This document shows, piece by piece, positions 10,111-20,699 of a stretch of DNA of 64,000 nt. The stretch is from Closterium sp. Naga37s-1 (lineage: Eukaryota > Streptophyta > Zygnematophyceae > Desmidiales > Closteriaceae), in assembly GCA_947471745.1 (NCBI GenBank), contig CANJKZ010000934.1:62001-126000 (forward strand). Direction: 5' to 3'. The position numbers and the translations under genes were made by a program. Under the pieces are notes generated by a model that saw only the letters and a list, made by a program, of their open reading frames with translations, made no database searches and was not told the DNA's origin. Numbering within the stretch: position 1 is the stretch's first letter; each line of letters begins with the position of its first letter.

Positions 10111-12286
10111 ATGGTTGGAGCAGTAATAGGAGTTACAAATCATCAAAGAGAATCTATGGCGTGGAAGAGCAGGGAGGCAGATTTCCATCAAAAAGCATAT
10201 TATGGGAAGACCCAGAAGCTCGCGGGTGGACCTAGATATCAGAAGAGGCACGACTCCGAGCGAGTAGCAGCTCATAGCTCACACAATTTTCAGGCAGCCG
10301 TGACGTCGAATAGCATAGAACCCGCTAGAATAGCAAGTCAAAATCTGGGGAGTTTTATTTCTAATGTGACTCCGCGAGTAAAGCTTCAATATATCAACAA
10401 GGTATGTTCACTACAGCCTGTTGGTTTTTCTTTTCACGACGTCTTCATCCACATTCTCCCTGACTATATTGCTACGTTTTTTAGGAATCGGAACGGTTTC
10501 CACGCCCGCCGAGGCACGAAACTTCAACTGGTTGCGCGTTTTACACTTTGGGAGATCTGTGGGATTCTTTGGAGGAGTGGAGTGTGTTTGGGGCTGGAGT
10601 TCCTATTCAACTCGCTAATGGCACACGTGCAACTCAATACTACGTGCCTTCCGTTTCCGGTTTGCAACTATATGCTCGAAGCAGCTCCTGGCAGTTGCCT
10701 GAGTCAAGGTATGTAAGTTTAACGAGCTTGATGGAATTCATTATTTTCTTGTTTTATTCGTGTGTCAGCTCATCCGCGCTCAATCTTTGCTCTGCAGGAA
10801 CAGTGGCCCCGAGAGTGACTGCAGTGATGTGAGCTTTCATGATTCCAGTAGTGACAGCAGCGAGAGCAGTGATAGGAACGACGGTCGGGCAGGTGATTGC
10901 ATAGCAAAAGCAGTCGAGGGCTGTATGAGGGAAGAGCTTCTCTCAGGATTGGATGCTCAAAACTCCGTCGACGAGTGTACCGCTGTGTCGTGGGATGCCT
11001 GTCAAGACTGTAATGGGGGTCGATTGTTGTTGGAGTTTTTTGAAATGGCACCTCCTCATGTGCGGTTGCCACTCTTCTCAAAGGTAGGGTTTGTTACTTG
11101 CTGTTCTGGCTTGCTAGAGTATGGTTGTGTGTTCCATTGTTTAAGCCCTCCACTGGCATTGGTTGCAGGTGGAAGAGCTGGAAGGGGAGTTTCCCTGTCT
11201 CAGGCACCTTCGCAGCATTGATTTGCACCCACGAAGCTGGATGGCCATTGCATGGTAAGGATGCTTGTTTTTTTTGGGATCTATCTTTGACTATTGTTTG
11301 TTGGAAGGCAATAATGTTATTGTTCTGCTTTTTACGAGCTCATTGCTGTGTGTAGGTATCCAGTGTACAAGATTCCAGCGGGGCCCAGTGTTCGTGATCT
11401 TGGGGCATCGTTCTTGACGTTTCACAGTCTCTCTTCACCACGCCCATCAGGTGAGCCTTGTGTTGCAATTCATCAGCCTGTCATGAAGGCGTATTAGCTG
11501 CAAACATCCTCAGATACAATGCCACCTACTCTGCCCCCCTCCTACTCCGCTCCCCCCTGCTCTGTCCCCCCTTGCTCTACCTCCCCCCCCCCCCTGCTCT
11601 GCCCTCTCCTGACCTCCCGTGCTCTGCCCTCCCCTGCTCTGCCCTCCCCTGCTCTGCCCTTCCTTGCTATGCCCTCCCCTTCTCTGCCCTCCACTTCTCT
11701 GCCCGCCCCTTCTCAGCCCTCTCCTTCTCTGCCCTCCCATGCTCTGCCCTTCCCTGCTCTGCCCTTCCCTGCTCTGCCCTCCCCTGCTCTGCCCTCCCCT
11801 GCTCTGCCCTCCCCTGCTCTGCCCTCCCGTGATCTGCCCTTCCCTGCTCTGTCCTCGCTCTGGAAGATCAGAGTTTTTCTGAAAATTCAGAAAACTTGCC
11901 CTGAGTGCTTAGGGTGTCGAAATTCTTAACAAAGGCCCCAAAATCCTATCTTCTTGACATGCATTGCAGGTTCTTGTGTTCGCTGCAACGATGAATATTG
12001 GATATCCCCCATGAAGCTTCCCCAGTCGTGCATGTTCTCTCCTCCACCAAGCTCGCCTGAAGAAGAGCATGATGCTGTGCACTGGGGTGGTGATTTCCTT
12101 TCAAGGATTTCCACCACAGCTTTGGCCCCATTTGGATTCACTGGTTACAAGGCCAGTGGGAGCCTGTGGTCAGATAGGTGGTGCATACAGGGCCTTGAGG
12201 CAGCAGCGGAGCAGTGGCTGCGGCATATCAATGCCAACTTACCAGACCATTCCTTCTTCACCATGCAGCAGTACACAGGGCGCTAA
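10111..12286 (+). CDS. DUF789 family protein
   Basis: Six exons: 10111-10401, 10485-10708, 10798-11083, 11169-11254, 11356-11450, 11970-12286, all GT-AG and phase-consistent, giving 432 residues. The plant-specific DUF789 family is recognised from its ordered blocks: [20 protein letters not shown] followed by [16 protein letters not shown], an acidic Ser-rich spacer ([17 protein letters not shown]), LLLEFFEM, then [20 protein letters not shown] and [13 protein letters not shown]. Exon 6 adds the C-terminal part with two Cys pairs. Molecular function of the family is unknown. Exon 1 (97 codons) is less conserved-looking and sets the start; I chose the first ATG of that frame, and an upstream exon cannot be excluded. 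Introns 1-4 are short (76-101 nt); intron 5 is 519 nt because it contains a tandem repeat. Confidence 0.85.
11535..11860. repeat. 15-bp/10-bp pyrimidine minisatellite in intron 5 of DUF789 gene
   Basis: Degenerate repeats of a unit close to CTGCTCTGCCCTCCC run through most of intron 5. They form a long C/T-rich tract on the transcribed sense strand, upstream of the true acceptor at 11968-11969, and produce open frames in all plus phases that I treat as artefacts. Confidence 0.9.
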
Positions 12287-12897
12287 GCTTCTACAGGTTC
12301 TTTGGCGTCTGCTTTCTAACATGATAAGGGCTCCAATCAAGGGCTCCAGTCGAGGTGTTGCGGCTTGTTATACATCTGGCTGTCAGGTTAGTTGGTGCCA
12401 GATCAATTTTGGTTCTAATGCTAGTAGATAGGGTAGTTACAGGTGCGTAGTGTTGTCTGCGTATATGTTTTGGTTAAGACCATTAACCCATCAACTGATC
12501 GTATCTTTGTTGACTATTGTATTGCATGCCTATTGTGGATTTTTTAGTAGATGAATAGTTGCATTATGTCACATGCCCAATAGTAATTCACATGTACTGA
12601 TTCGTATTTCCTGTTACGAGGCCTTCTCACCACAATACACAGCTTGCTCTAGAAATAAGGGCGAGACAACCTTCGCCGCATCCCAAGCGAGTGAATGAAC
12701 ATATGCAGATTCCGAAGCAGCTACTAACAGCTGCGTTTCCAGCAACTTCCCTGCTGAATTCCCATTGCGCCAGCCCACCCCCCCACATCCACCATCACTT
12801 ACACTCAATCCGCATTTTCATTTTCAATGCTTTCCTCACACGTATCACCACCATAACTCTATCCTTTGACTAGTCATTCTGTTTAGAATCTGTCGCC
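12287..12897. other. 3' flank of DUF789 gene and amidase promoter region
   Basis: AT-richer than adjacent exons, with no coding signal. About 12690-12880 is C/A-rich just upstream of the amidase ATG. No TATA box is obvious. Confidence 0.5.
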
Positions 12898-15800
12898 ATG
12901 TCCATGCCGTCGCATTTAGCGGCGTCGCTTCGCTGCTTGCACGCCGCTCCTTCCGCTCCCCACCTCCCTTCCCTCCCCTCTCTTGCTTCTTCCGCATTTC
13001 CACGTCACTCAGTGTTTCCCTTAGTGCATCCCCGCAATGCACGCCGCAACCCGCGCTTCTCGTCTAGGCGCCAATCCGCGCGGGTCGTGCGCGCGAGGGC
13101 GAGCGGGGCGCTTCCAGCCGACGTGGACGCGATAATAGCGAGGGGGCGGGAGGCGGGCGCGTTTGTGGAACACAGCGCGTGCGTGGTGCCGGGCGCCACT
13201 GACGGCCCGTTGCGTGGGCTGACGTTTGCCGTCAAGGACATGTACGACGTGCGTGGGGGGGCAAGGGGAAGGTGGGGGGCAATGGTGAGACAGATCGACG
13301 TGCGAGACGTGCAATGGGCGGCATGGGGATGGTGGCGCGTGTCTAGGCATGCAATGCTGCGGCGAAGCGGCTTGAGAGAATGAATCGCCGTGCCTGCCTC
13401 CCGCTTCTCACAGCGCTCATCACTCCCCTCGCCCCACTCTCTGCTCTCTGCTGTGGATGCGTGCACGCGTGCGTGCAGGTGGCGGGCGTGCCAACGGGCT
13501 TCGGCAACCCCACGTGGCTCGCCACGCATGACGTCCCGCAGGCCACCGCCCCCGTCGTGCAGGTGCATGTGCATGTGCATGTGCATGTGCATTTCCATGC
13601 CTCATTCCTTCCTTTCCTGCATGCATCCACCCCTCATCTCACCTCCTCTCAAACCCATCCCCTTTCTACCACACATAACTCACCATCCAATTCCTTGCAC
13701 TGCTCTGCACCCCTCACAACCATTCCCCCACCACCCAGGCGCTGATAGAAGCGGGCGCCAGCGTGGTGGGCAAGGCGGCCATGGACGAGCTGGCATTCTC
13801 GCTGGCGGGGGAGAACGCGCACTACGGCACACCCCTCAACCCAAAAGCTCCTCTCCGCATCCCCGGCGGCTCCTCCTCCGGCTCTGCTGCTGCGGTGGGT
13901 GGCGTTTCGTGTCCCCAGTACCTTCCCTCTGCTGCCATTCCTCTTTCCCTGTTGCTGTTTCTGCCTGTTATTCTTTGTCCTTCTACCATAGTCTCCACCC
14001 TCCTGCACTGCTCCCCACCCAATGCGGCGCACCACGCTCTCTACCATCACAGGTGGCAGCCGGCCTAGTGGACTTTGCTCTAGGCAGTGACACAGCGGGG
14101 TCGGTGCGCATACCGGCCAACCACTGCGGGGTGTGGGGCATCCGCTCCTCCCACGCCCGCCTGCCCCTCACAGGCGCGCAGCCGCTGCAGCCGTCCATGG
14201 ACGCCGGTGAGAGGGGCAGCGTGCATGTGGGTAACTGGGGCAATTGCTCCAGGTGCCGTGCCCACGTGGGTCTGTGTTGTGTCTGTGTATAAGTCTCGAC
14301 TATGTGTGGATGTGTGTGGGGTATGGGGCATCCGCTCCTCCCATGCCCGCCCACCGCTCACTGGCGCTCGGCCACTGCAGCCGTCCATGGGCGCCGGTGA
14401 GAGGAGTGGATGCTTGCTGCATAAGGTACGCCCATGCGGGTGTGTGTATGAGTGTGTGACTGACTTTGTATGAACGTCTGTGTGAAATGATGACGCACTG
14501 GCCCTCAGCCCCTGCAGCCGTCCATGGGCGCCAGTGAGAGGGGCAGCGTGCATGGGATGTGGGTGGGAAGAGCGGTTGCTTCAAGTGCCGCGCTTATGTG
14601 TGTCTGTGTATGACCATGTGTGTCTGTGTATGACCATGTGTGTCTGTGTATGACCATGTGTGTCTGTGTATGACCATGTGTGAAACCTAGTTACACACTC
14701 GCTCTTGCACATCCTCCCTTCCCCGCCCTCTTCATCCCCACATTCCCTCTGACCCCCTCTGCTTCTCTCCCCCCTCACCACACCACAGTGGGCTGGTTTT
14801 CTCGCGATGCCACTGTTCTCCAACAGGTTGGCTCCACGCTCTTCCACAGCCCCTCCCTCGCCCCCTCCTCCTCTTCCTCTTCCTCCACCTCATCCGCCTC
14901 CTCCTCCCTCCGCCCCTTCACCGGCTGGCTGGTGGCGGAGGACGCGTTTGAGCTAGCAGACAAAGATGCCGCCCGCGCAATCTACGACAAGATCGCACCA
15001 CATATAGACGAGATCGCAGCAGTGGTGGGCGGGCGGCCACAGGAGATGCGGGTGGCGGGGGATGAGGGCAGCGAGGTGGGGGGCGTGCACGAGTGGGTGG
15101 AGGCCATGCGCGTGTTGCAGGTGAGGCGTGGGGTGGTGCAACGAGGTGCAGGTGGGTGATGATGGTGGTGCAGATGAGCAGGATGCAGCAGCGATTTTTT
15201 AGGCAAGGGGGGTGTTGCAGTGCAGGTGGACCCAGGTGCGGCATGGCCCATCCTCACACGTATGCCCCTCCGCCTTCCCCCCCTCGCCCCTTCCCCCCCT
15301 CGCCCCTTCCCCCACTTCCCATTCTCCCCCCCACCAGCTGGTGGACGCATGGCAGGGCTACGCTACGGGCAGTGGATCACAGCTCACCAACACCCCGCCT
15401 TCTGTGGCGTCCCAAAACTCAACCTCCCTTCTTCTCGCATGTTCCTCTTCTCTCCTCTTTTCTTCCCCCCCCCACATCCCCACAGCTGGTGGACACATGG
15501 CAGTGCTACAGGCAGTGGATCACGGCTCACCACCCCGCCGTCCGAGACGTCCCAAAACTCAAACTCCCTCCTCTCACGCTCCACTCCTCATCCCCTTGTT
15601 CTCCCCCAATCCCCCCAGTTAATGGAGGCGTGGCAGTGCCACGGGCAGTGGGTCACGGCGCACCGCCCTGCCTTTGGCCCCGGAGTGGCGCAGCGCTTCC
15701 AGGCTGCCAACGCTGTGGACCCTCAGGGGGAGGCGGTGGCGCACGCACAGGAGAAGCGAGCCAGGTTCACATCGCATGTGGAGAACCTCGTTGCGGGCGG

Positions 15801-16287
15801 CAAACTGCTTATGCTGCCGGCCGCCCCCAGCATAGCGCCGCTGAAGGCCGCCCCGCCTGCTGACGTGGACTCCTTCCGCGTGCGCACCCTGGCCCTCACA
15901 GTCATTGGCGGCGCTGCCGGCCTGCCTCAGGTGAAAACAACAGAGGGACTCAGGTGGGGAAAGCAGAGAACGAGAAGACGCATGCAGGTGAAGGTGAGGC
16001 TATCAGTGTGATGTGACCGCCCCACTTATCTCCTGCTGCTCTCACACCCTTGTGCATCTCCCATCCCCGTTTCTCCTCACCCCTCGTCTGCCGCTCCCCT
16101 GTCCTCCCCCCCTTCCCCTGCCTCTCCCCTCCTCTGCTCTGCCCTCTACCTGCTTCAGGTGACGGTGCCACTGACAACGCTGAAGGGGAGTCCCCTGGGG
16201 CTGGGCCTGGTGGCGCCCAGGGGGTGGGACGAGGAGCTGCTCGCCCTTGCCGTGCGCCTGCAGACCATCCTGGACCTTCCACTGTGA
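12898..16287 (+). CDS. AMI1: Amidase-signature hydrolase, AMI1 (indole-3-acetamide hydrolase) type, organelle-targeted
   Basis: Seven exons (12898-13248, 13479-13562, 13739-13894, 14053-14206, 14789-15120, 15619-15930, 16159-16287) give 505 residues. The amidase-signature triad is visible: Lys113 in FAVKDMYD, the GGSSSGSA loop at 188-195 (cis-Ser) and nucleophile Ser214 in GSDTAGSVR. Blocks FGNPTWLATH, GENAHYGTPLNP, HCGVWGIRSSHA and DAVGWFSRD match plant AMI1 and the related Toc64 amidase domain; no TPR segment follows, so AMI1 is the better fit. The N-terminal ~65 residues are Ser/Arg/Pro-rich with few acidic residues, like a plastid or mitochondrial transit peptide. The likely reaction is hydrolysis of indole-3-acetamide or similar amides. 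A Ser-rich insertion lies in exon 5. Two exon junctions (exon 4 donor, exon 6 acceptor) are each triplicated in the neighbouring intron. Confidence 0.85.
14126..14592. repeat. Three tandem copies of the amidase exon-4/intron-4 junction
   Basis: The end of exon 4 plus the first part of intron 4 (about 14126-14250) recurs as degenerate copies at about 14314-14410 and 14500-14592. Each copy keeps CTGCAGCCGTCCATGG; the first two keep the CCGGTGAGAG donor, whereas the third reads CCAGTGAGAG. Confidence 0.85.
14597..14682. repeat. 20-bp tandem repeat, about 4 copies, intron 4 of amidase
   Basis: Four perfect copies of TGTGTGTCTGTGTATGACCA plus a partial unit, immediately after the third exon-4 junction copy. 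Confidence 0.9.
15330..15690. repeat. Three tandem copies of the amidase intron-5/exon-6 junction
   Basis: The true exon 6 start (acceptor at 15617-15618, coding LMEAWQCHGQWVTAH) is preceded by two related copies at about 15335-15425 and 15478-15570. The middle copy keeps an AG acceptor and an open frame (LVDTWQCYRQWITAHHPAV); the first copy has a small insertion that shifts the frame. Each copy is followed by a C/T-rich tract. Confidence 0.85.
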
Positions 16288-16731
16288 CTCGCCCGCCAGG
16301 GCAGTGTGGCCACTCACATCTTGGATCATCATTGAATCGACTCAAAAACCTTCACCATGGTCTATCATCTTCTGACGCGCCCTCAGCCTCTATCAGACGC
16401 GGGCTGTAGATGCAGTATGCTGCTGGTGCCAGTGCCTGCCTGGAGCTGCTGCTGGGATGCGGTTGTGTGGGTGGCGGTCGTGCCGGGTGCTGCAGTCAAC
16501 AAGGGGCAAGTTCTTGAGACATCTCAAAATGCGAGCGTTACATATTGGAGAATCACTTCAACACAAAGCATTCCCCCTCTTATATATAGCATATACTGTA
16601 GTATATTCTAGTACCGGTACAAACCTTTTCCCTGTACAGAATCTCTAGCTGGCAGGCTGCGAGGCTACCATCCAAGTACTACCTAGCTCAATAGTCATCA
16701 TCAACTTGACAAGCCACGCTCCTCTAGAAGC
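16288..16731. other. Convergent 3' flanks of amidase and DUF1254/1214 genes
   Basis: No gene seen. At about 16511-16528 there is an imperfect inverted repeat (TTGAGACATCTCAA) resembling the palindrome of the 57-bp satellite farther right. A TATATATAGCATATA stretch occurs at about 16580-16594. Confidence 0.5.
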
Positions 16732-19700
16732 TCACACCACCTGCACGGCCTCAGGCCTCCACTCCCCATTCAGCACGCTCTCAGTGGGGCAATACACGCG
16801 CAGCACCACCGAAAAAGTTGCATTCGGTGTCGGCAGCCAGTTGCCGCCCACATTCGCATCGGGCGGCGCAGCCAGCTGGATAGGCACAGTGAGAGTGCCG
16901 TCCGGGTTATACACGAGCCCCTTGGTGCGATCCCCGATGCTGCTCCGCCACATGCCCTCGGGAAGATACCCATCGGCATCATACACTGTGAGCGACCAGA
17001 AGCCGCAAGCGGTTACGGGCGGTGGAGAGAGGTGCAGCGAGTAGTTGGCGGTGCTGCCGTCGTAGCGCAGGCCGAAGGGCCCCTGCCACGTGAAGAAATA
17101 AAGGGATTCTGCTGCTGGCAGTGCTCCAAGCCCGCCGGTGGATGAGAAAGCTGCTCGGAACAGGAAGCGATCGCCGTAGCTGATTGGGGGAAAGCGGGGA
17201 GGGAGAGGGAGGGAAGAGGGATGGGGAGAGCCAGAAGAGAGAGAAAGGAGGGGAAGAGGGGGCCGAGAAGAGAGCTGTTGCATACTGGGGGCACATGCTA
17301 GTCCATACCATCTCTTGTGAACAGCAAACGCCCATGCACATACACTCTCCCACCCTCATCCCTCCCCAGCCTCACTAGCCACAGCTCATCCCTTCCCATC
17401 CCTGCCAACACTCATACCTCCTCCCCACGCACTAACCCCCTTTCATCCCTCCTCCCTACTCACTGGCCCAGCGACGTGTCAGCGAGCCAGCGGTTGACGA
17501 CCACGGAGCGGTTCACGCCCAGCAGCATGAGCGTGTATGCGCCCCTTATTGTCACATTCGCCACTGTGTACGCCTGTGAGAGCGCTGTGCTCTGCAGCGG
17601 CGAGAGGGCGGCGGGGGAGAAGGGCGGCGCGGAGGAGGCAATCCCTATGGCTGCCAGCTGGCTGAGTGCCCTGTGGGGGAGGAGGGAGTGAGAAGAGGGG
17701 GGGAGTTGGAGGGAATTGGGGGAAAGGCAGGACAGGACAAGAGGGAGAGAAGGTTGAGGACAGGAGGATGGTAAGAGGGGCCGGGATGGGGAGTTGGAAA
17801 ACAGTCAACATACTTGCTGCTTGGGTGTGTGACGATACTGGGAGTGAGACAAACAGGTGGGTATACTGAGGGAGCAACAGGGGAGTGTGACTCACTCGAG
17901 ATTAGCCTGGTCCTGGGCGGGCGGGTTGTCCTGTAGTGTGCGGTCGATGAGTACCAATCGCTGCATGCCATCTGGCAGCCCCGCCAGCTCAGAGAGGTCA
18001 GGCGGCGGCAGGGGCGTGGGGGGGGCGTTGGTGGCGGGCCGTGTCAGAGTGACATTGCTGGGAAGGGGGGATGGGGAGGGGAGGAGAGGCGGAATGAGCG
18101 GGATAGGGAGCAGAAGGGAGGCACAGGGAGGAGGGGGTGAGGAGGGAGGCAGGGTCGATAGCAGAGTGACCTGAGAGGTGGGCAATGGGCGATGGGTAGT
18201 AGGGGATGGGTGATGGGTGATGGGTGATGGGTGATGGGTGATGGGTGCTGGGTGATGGGTGATGGGCGATGGGTAGTAGGTGCTGGGTGATGGGTGTTTG
18301 ATCATGCCAGCACCTGGCGGTTTACCTGAGCAGGCTGCTGGCAGCTGCCACGTCATCAGGCCCTGCCACCAGCACACGCACGATCACAAACACACTGCGA
18401 GTCCTGCTGCTCACGCTCAGCACTGTGCGCGCCGTGCCGTTGCTGCTCGACTCTACCCCACCCCCTCCCCCACCCCCTCCCCCTCCCCCTCCCCCACCTC
18501 CTCCCCCTCCCCCTCCCCCGCCCCCTTCCCCGCCCCCTGCTGCGCCTGCCTCACTGGCGTTGCTCCCCTCTCCCCCCTGCCCCTGCGCCTGCCCATCCCA
18601 CTGCACCGTGACAGCGAGCGGCCCGGCCCCATGGGTGCGGGCACCGAACACAGCGAGCACGTCGCTGTAGGGGTCGAGCAGCAGCGCGCTGTAGTAGCGC
18701 GGCTGGGGGATGAACGGCAGGGACAGCAGTAGAGGAGCTGCGGCGAGGTCCAACCATGCCGCTGCGTAGAGCGTGTCCGTGTTGGATAGGGGGATGGTGG
18801 ACTGGCAGAGAAAGGGAGGGGGGAGGAGAAGGAGGGATGTAAGGGGGAGGGCAAGACGGGGAAGAAATGGGGGGAATCAGGCAGTGGGGAGGAGCGGGGA
18901 TTTGGGTGGAGTGGCAGGAGGGAGGAGCGAGAAGGGAGAAGGGAGGAGAAGGGAATAATGGGAGGGGACCATGCAGTCCATGCACACCTGGTTACCCGGT
19001 TACCTGGACAGTCTGGCAGCAGGTTGTGGGCGCGCACCTGGTCTTGAGCGGTGGTAATGTTGGTCTGCCGCAGCAGGGCGTTGATTGCAGGGAAGGTGGC
19101 GGCGTTGCGCTGTGATGTCACCAGCGGCTGCCCCCACACGTTCGCCGTCAGCCCCCCCTGCAGGTACCTGGGTGGGTGCACGGGGCATTGGGGCATGGGG
19201 ATGTGGAGGCATGGCATGGCATGGCATGGCATGGCATGGCATGGCATGGCATGGCATGGCATGGCATGGCATGGCATGGCATGGCATGGCATGGCATGGC
19301 ATGGCATCCTTGGTTGGTCACCAAGAGATCATGGTGCTAGAGGCGATGGCTGCTCATTCATTCCCATTCACCTGCCCCCGTGCGACATCGCTCAAGAAAC
19401 GGGTGTCAGAAGCACCAGATTACATGCATCGCATCGCATCGCATTCACCTGACATATTCGCCATCCAGTATTCCGCTAATGAGCGACCCGTTACTGCGAG
19501 TGTCGGATCCATTCCCACCCGCCGTGCCTCCCAGTTCGTATCCGTCAGTGGCGGACGGAAGAAGCAGCGAGGCCGAGGTAGACGTATTCGCAGGCGCAGG
19601 GACAGGGGCCGGCGGAGAGGCGGACGGCGAGGGAGAAGCGGAGGCGGAGGAAGGAGGAACGTCAGCAATGCTGTAGGAGCTCTGCGCGTCGACTGAAAGG

Positions 19701-19852
19701 GCTGCGAACGACACGAGGACGAGGAGCAGAGCAAGCCTCGCGGGATGTGAAGAATGAGCCGCCATGAATGGCCGAACGAGAGGAGCCGACACCATTGCGC
19801 GCAATGACCGTTTGGTTGCCGCTCCTGAACGGTGCAGCTTGACTTGACTCAT
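16732..19852 (-). CDS. Secreted DUF1254/DUF1214 protein
   Basis: Six minus-strand exons: 19852-19449, 19167-19038, 18801-18326, 18057-17896, 17670-17464, 17179-16732; all phases agree and give about 608 residues. The DUF1254 N-terminal part is seen in QPLVTSQRNAATFPAINALL and STIPLSNTDTLYAAAWLDL, and the DUF1214 C-terminal part in HYGDRFLFRAAFSS, ESLYFFTWQ and GFWSLTVYDADGYLPEG. The ATG at 19852 opens the frame, but a later Met (about 19765) starts a better signal peptide, ARLALLLVLVSFAALSVDAQ, so the protein is probably exported or enters the endomembrane system. A long Ser/Pro/Ala linker follows the signal. Exon 3 contains a poly-Gly insertion encoded by a G-rich repeat. The enzymatic role of this domain pair in eukaryotes is not established. 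Confidence 0.85.
18183..18299. repeat. Heptamer array (ATGGGTG-like), intronic
   Basis: About 16 degenerate copies of ATGGGTG lie in the intron between exons 3 and 4 of the DUF1254/1214 gene. Confidence 0.9.
18455..18546. repeat. Coding G-rich repeat giving poly-glycine
   Basis: CCCCCT/CCCCCA-type repeats on the plus strand encode roughly 25-30 consecutive Gly residues within exon 3 of the DUF1254/1214 gene. The sense RNA strand is G-rich with many GGGG runs. Confidence 0.85.
19208..19306. repeat. Pentamer microsatellite (GGCAT)n, about 20 copies
   Basis: A perfect run of GGCAT in the first intron of the DUF1254/1214 gene, followed by a short (CGCAT)n run near 19427-19445. Confidence 0.95.
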
Positions 19853-20699
19853 CAGAATACACCGTTGAGTTTACTTATCAGTCTAATCCCATCCCGCGGC
19901 AAAAAGGAGGAACACAAGTAGGGACAACGGTGAAGGTCGACGTTGCTCGTCCTGTCGGCTCGGTGACACTGACCACCTCGCGAGGTCCGTCGAATGATCG
20001 CTTCTCACATCCCCACTCGCCGCGACCCTTGAGGCCCCTCAGAAGAGCTCTGTGGACTGATTTGTTCCATCGCCACTCGGTGCGATCCGCGGACCACGGT
20101 GTGCGAGGCGAATGCATAGTCACGCCCGGCCGTGCGCGGCTGACGCGAGGCATGGCGCTGTATCGCCGCGAACCGAAAGGGTGAGGGTCAGGTTTGAGAG
20201 GAAGTGGTGCGTGAGGGGCGTGGGGGACGAGGCGAGCAGACACGACGGGCAGGGCGAGGTGGCGGACTGTTTGTTGTGACTCATGAGGCACTGTTGTAAG
20301 TGGGTGAAACAGCAGGATACGGCAATATCGAAGCTGAAAATGATTTGACAGCTGGGGCAAAATCAGGTGTTATGAGCGGTTGAAGGCAAGGCCAAAGTTG
20401 AGGTGGTGTGAACACCAAGGTCCCCACAAAGAGAAAATTGGCCTGGTTGCACGAACACACCACAACGCAAAATGCCCAGCTAATTGCGCGAAACGACGAA
20501 AAAATCACTCTGTTACGCAGTACAAAATAATCACATGCAAATCAGCACTCAGCGCAAAGCCGAATTCGTCCATAGCGAAGAACGCAGGATTAATGAACCC
20601 ACCCCCCCAACTCCGGTGAGCCAGCAAAGAGTAGACACTGCTCACAATCGAGTGCATTCTCTGCTGTGTTAGAGGCTTTTCAGCATTCGCGTCGCAGCC
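19853..20699. other. Divergent promoter region, DUF1254/1214 and nCBP
   Basis: 847 bp separate divergent start codons. No open frame of interest and no obvious TATA box at either end. Confidence 0.5.

Noticed and set aside
11458..11929. Cys/Pro-Leu-rich frames in all three plus phases
   Set aside because: Translations of the pyrimidine minisatellite in DUF789 intron 5.
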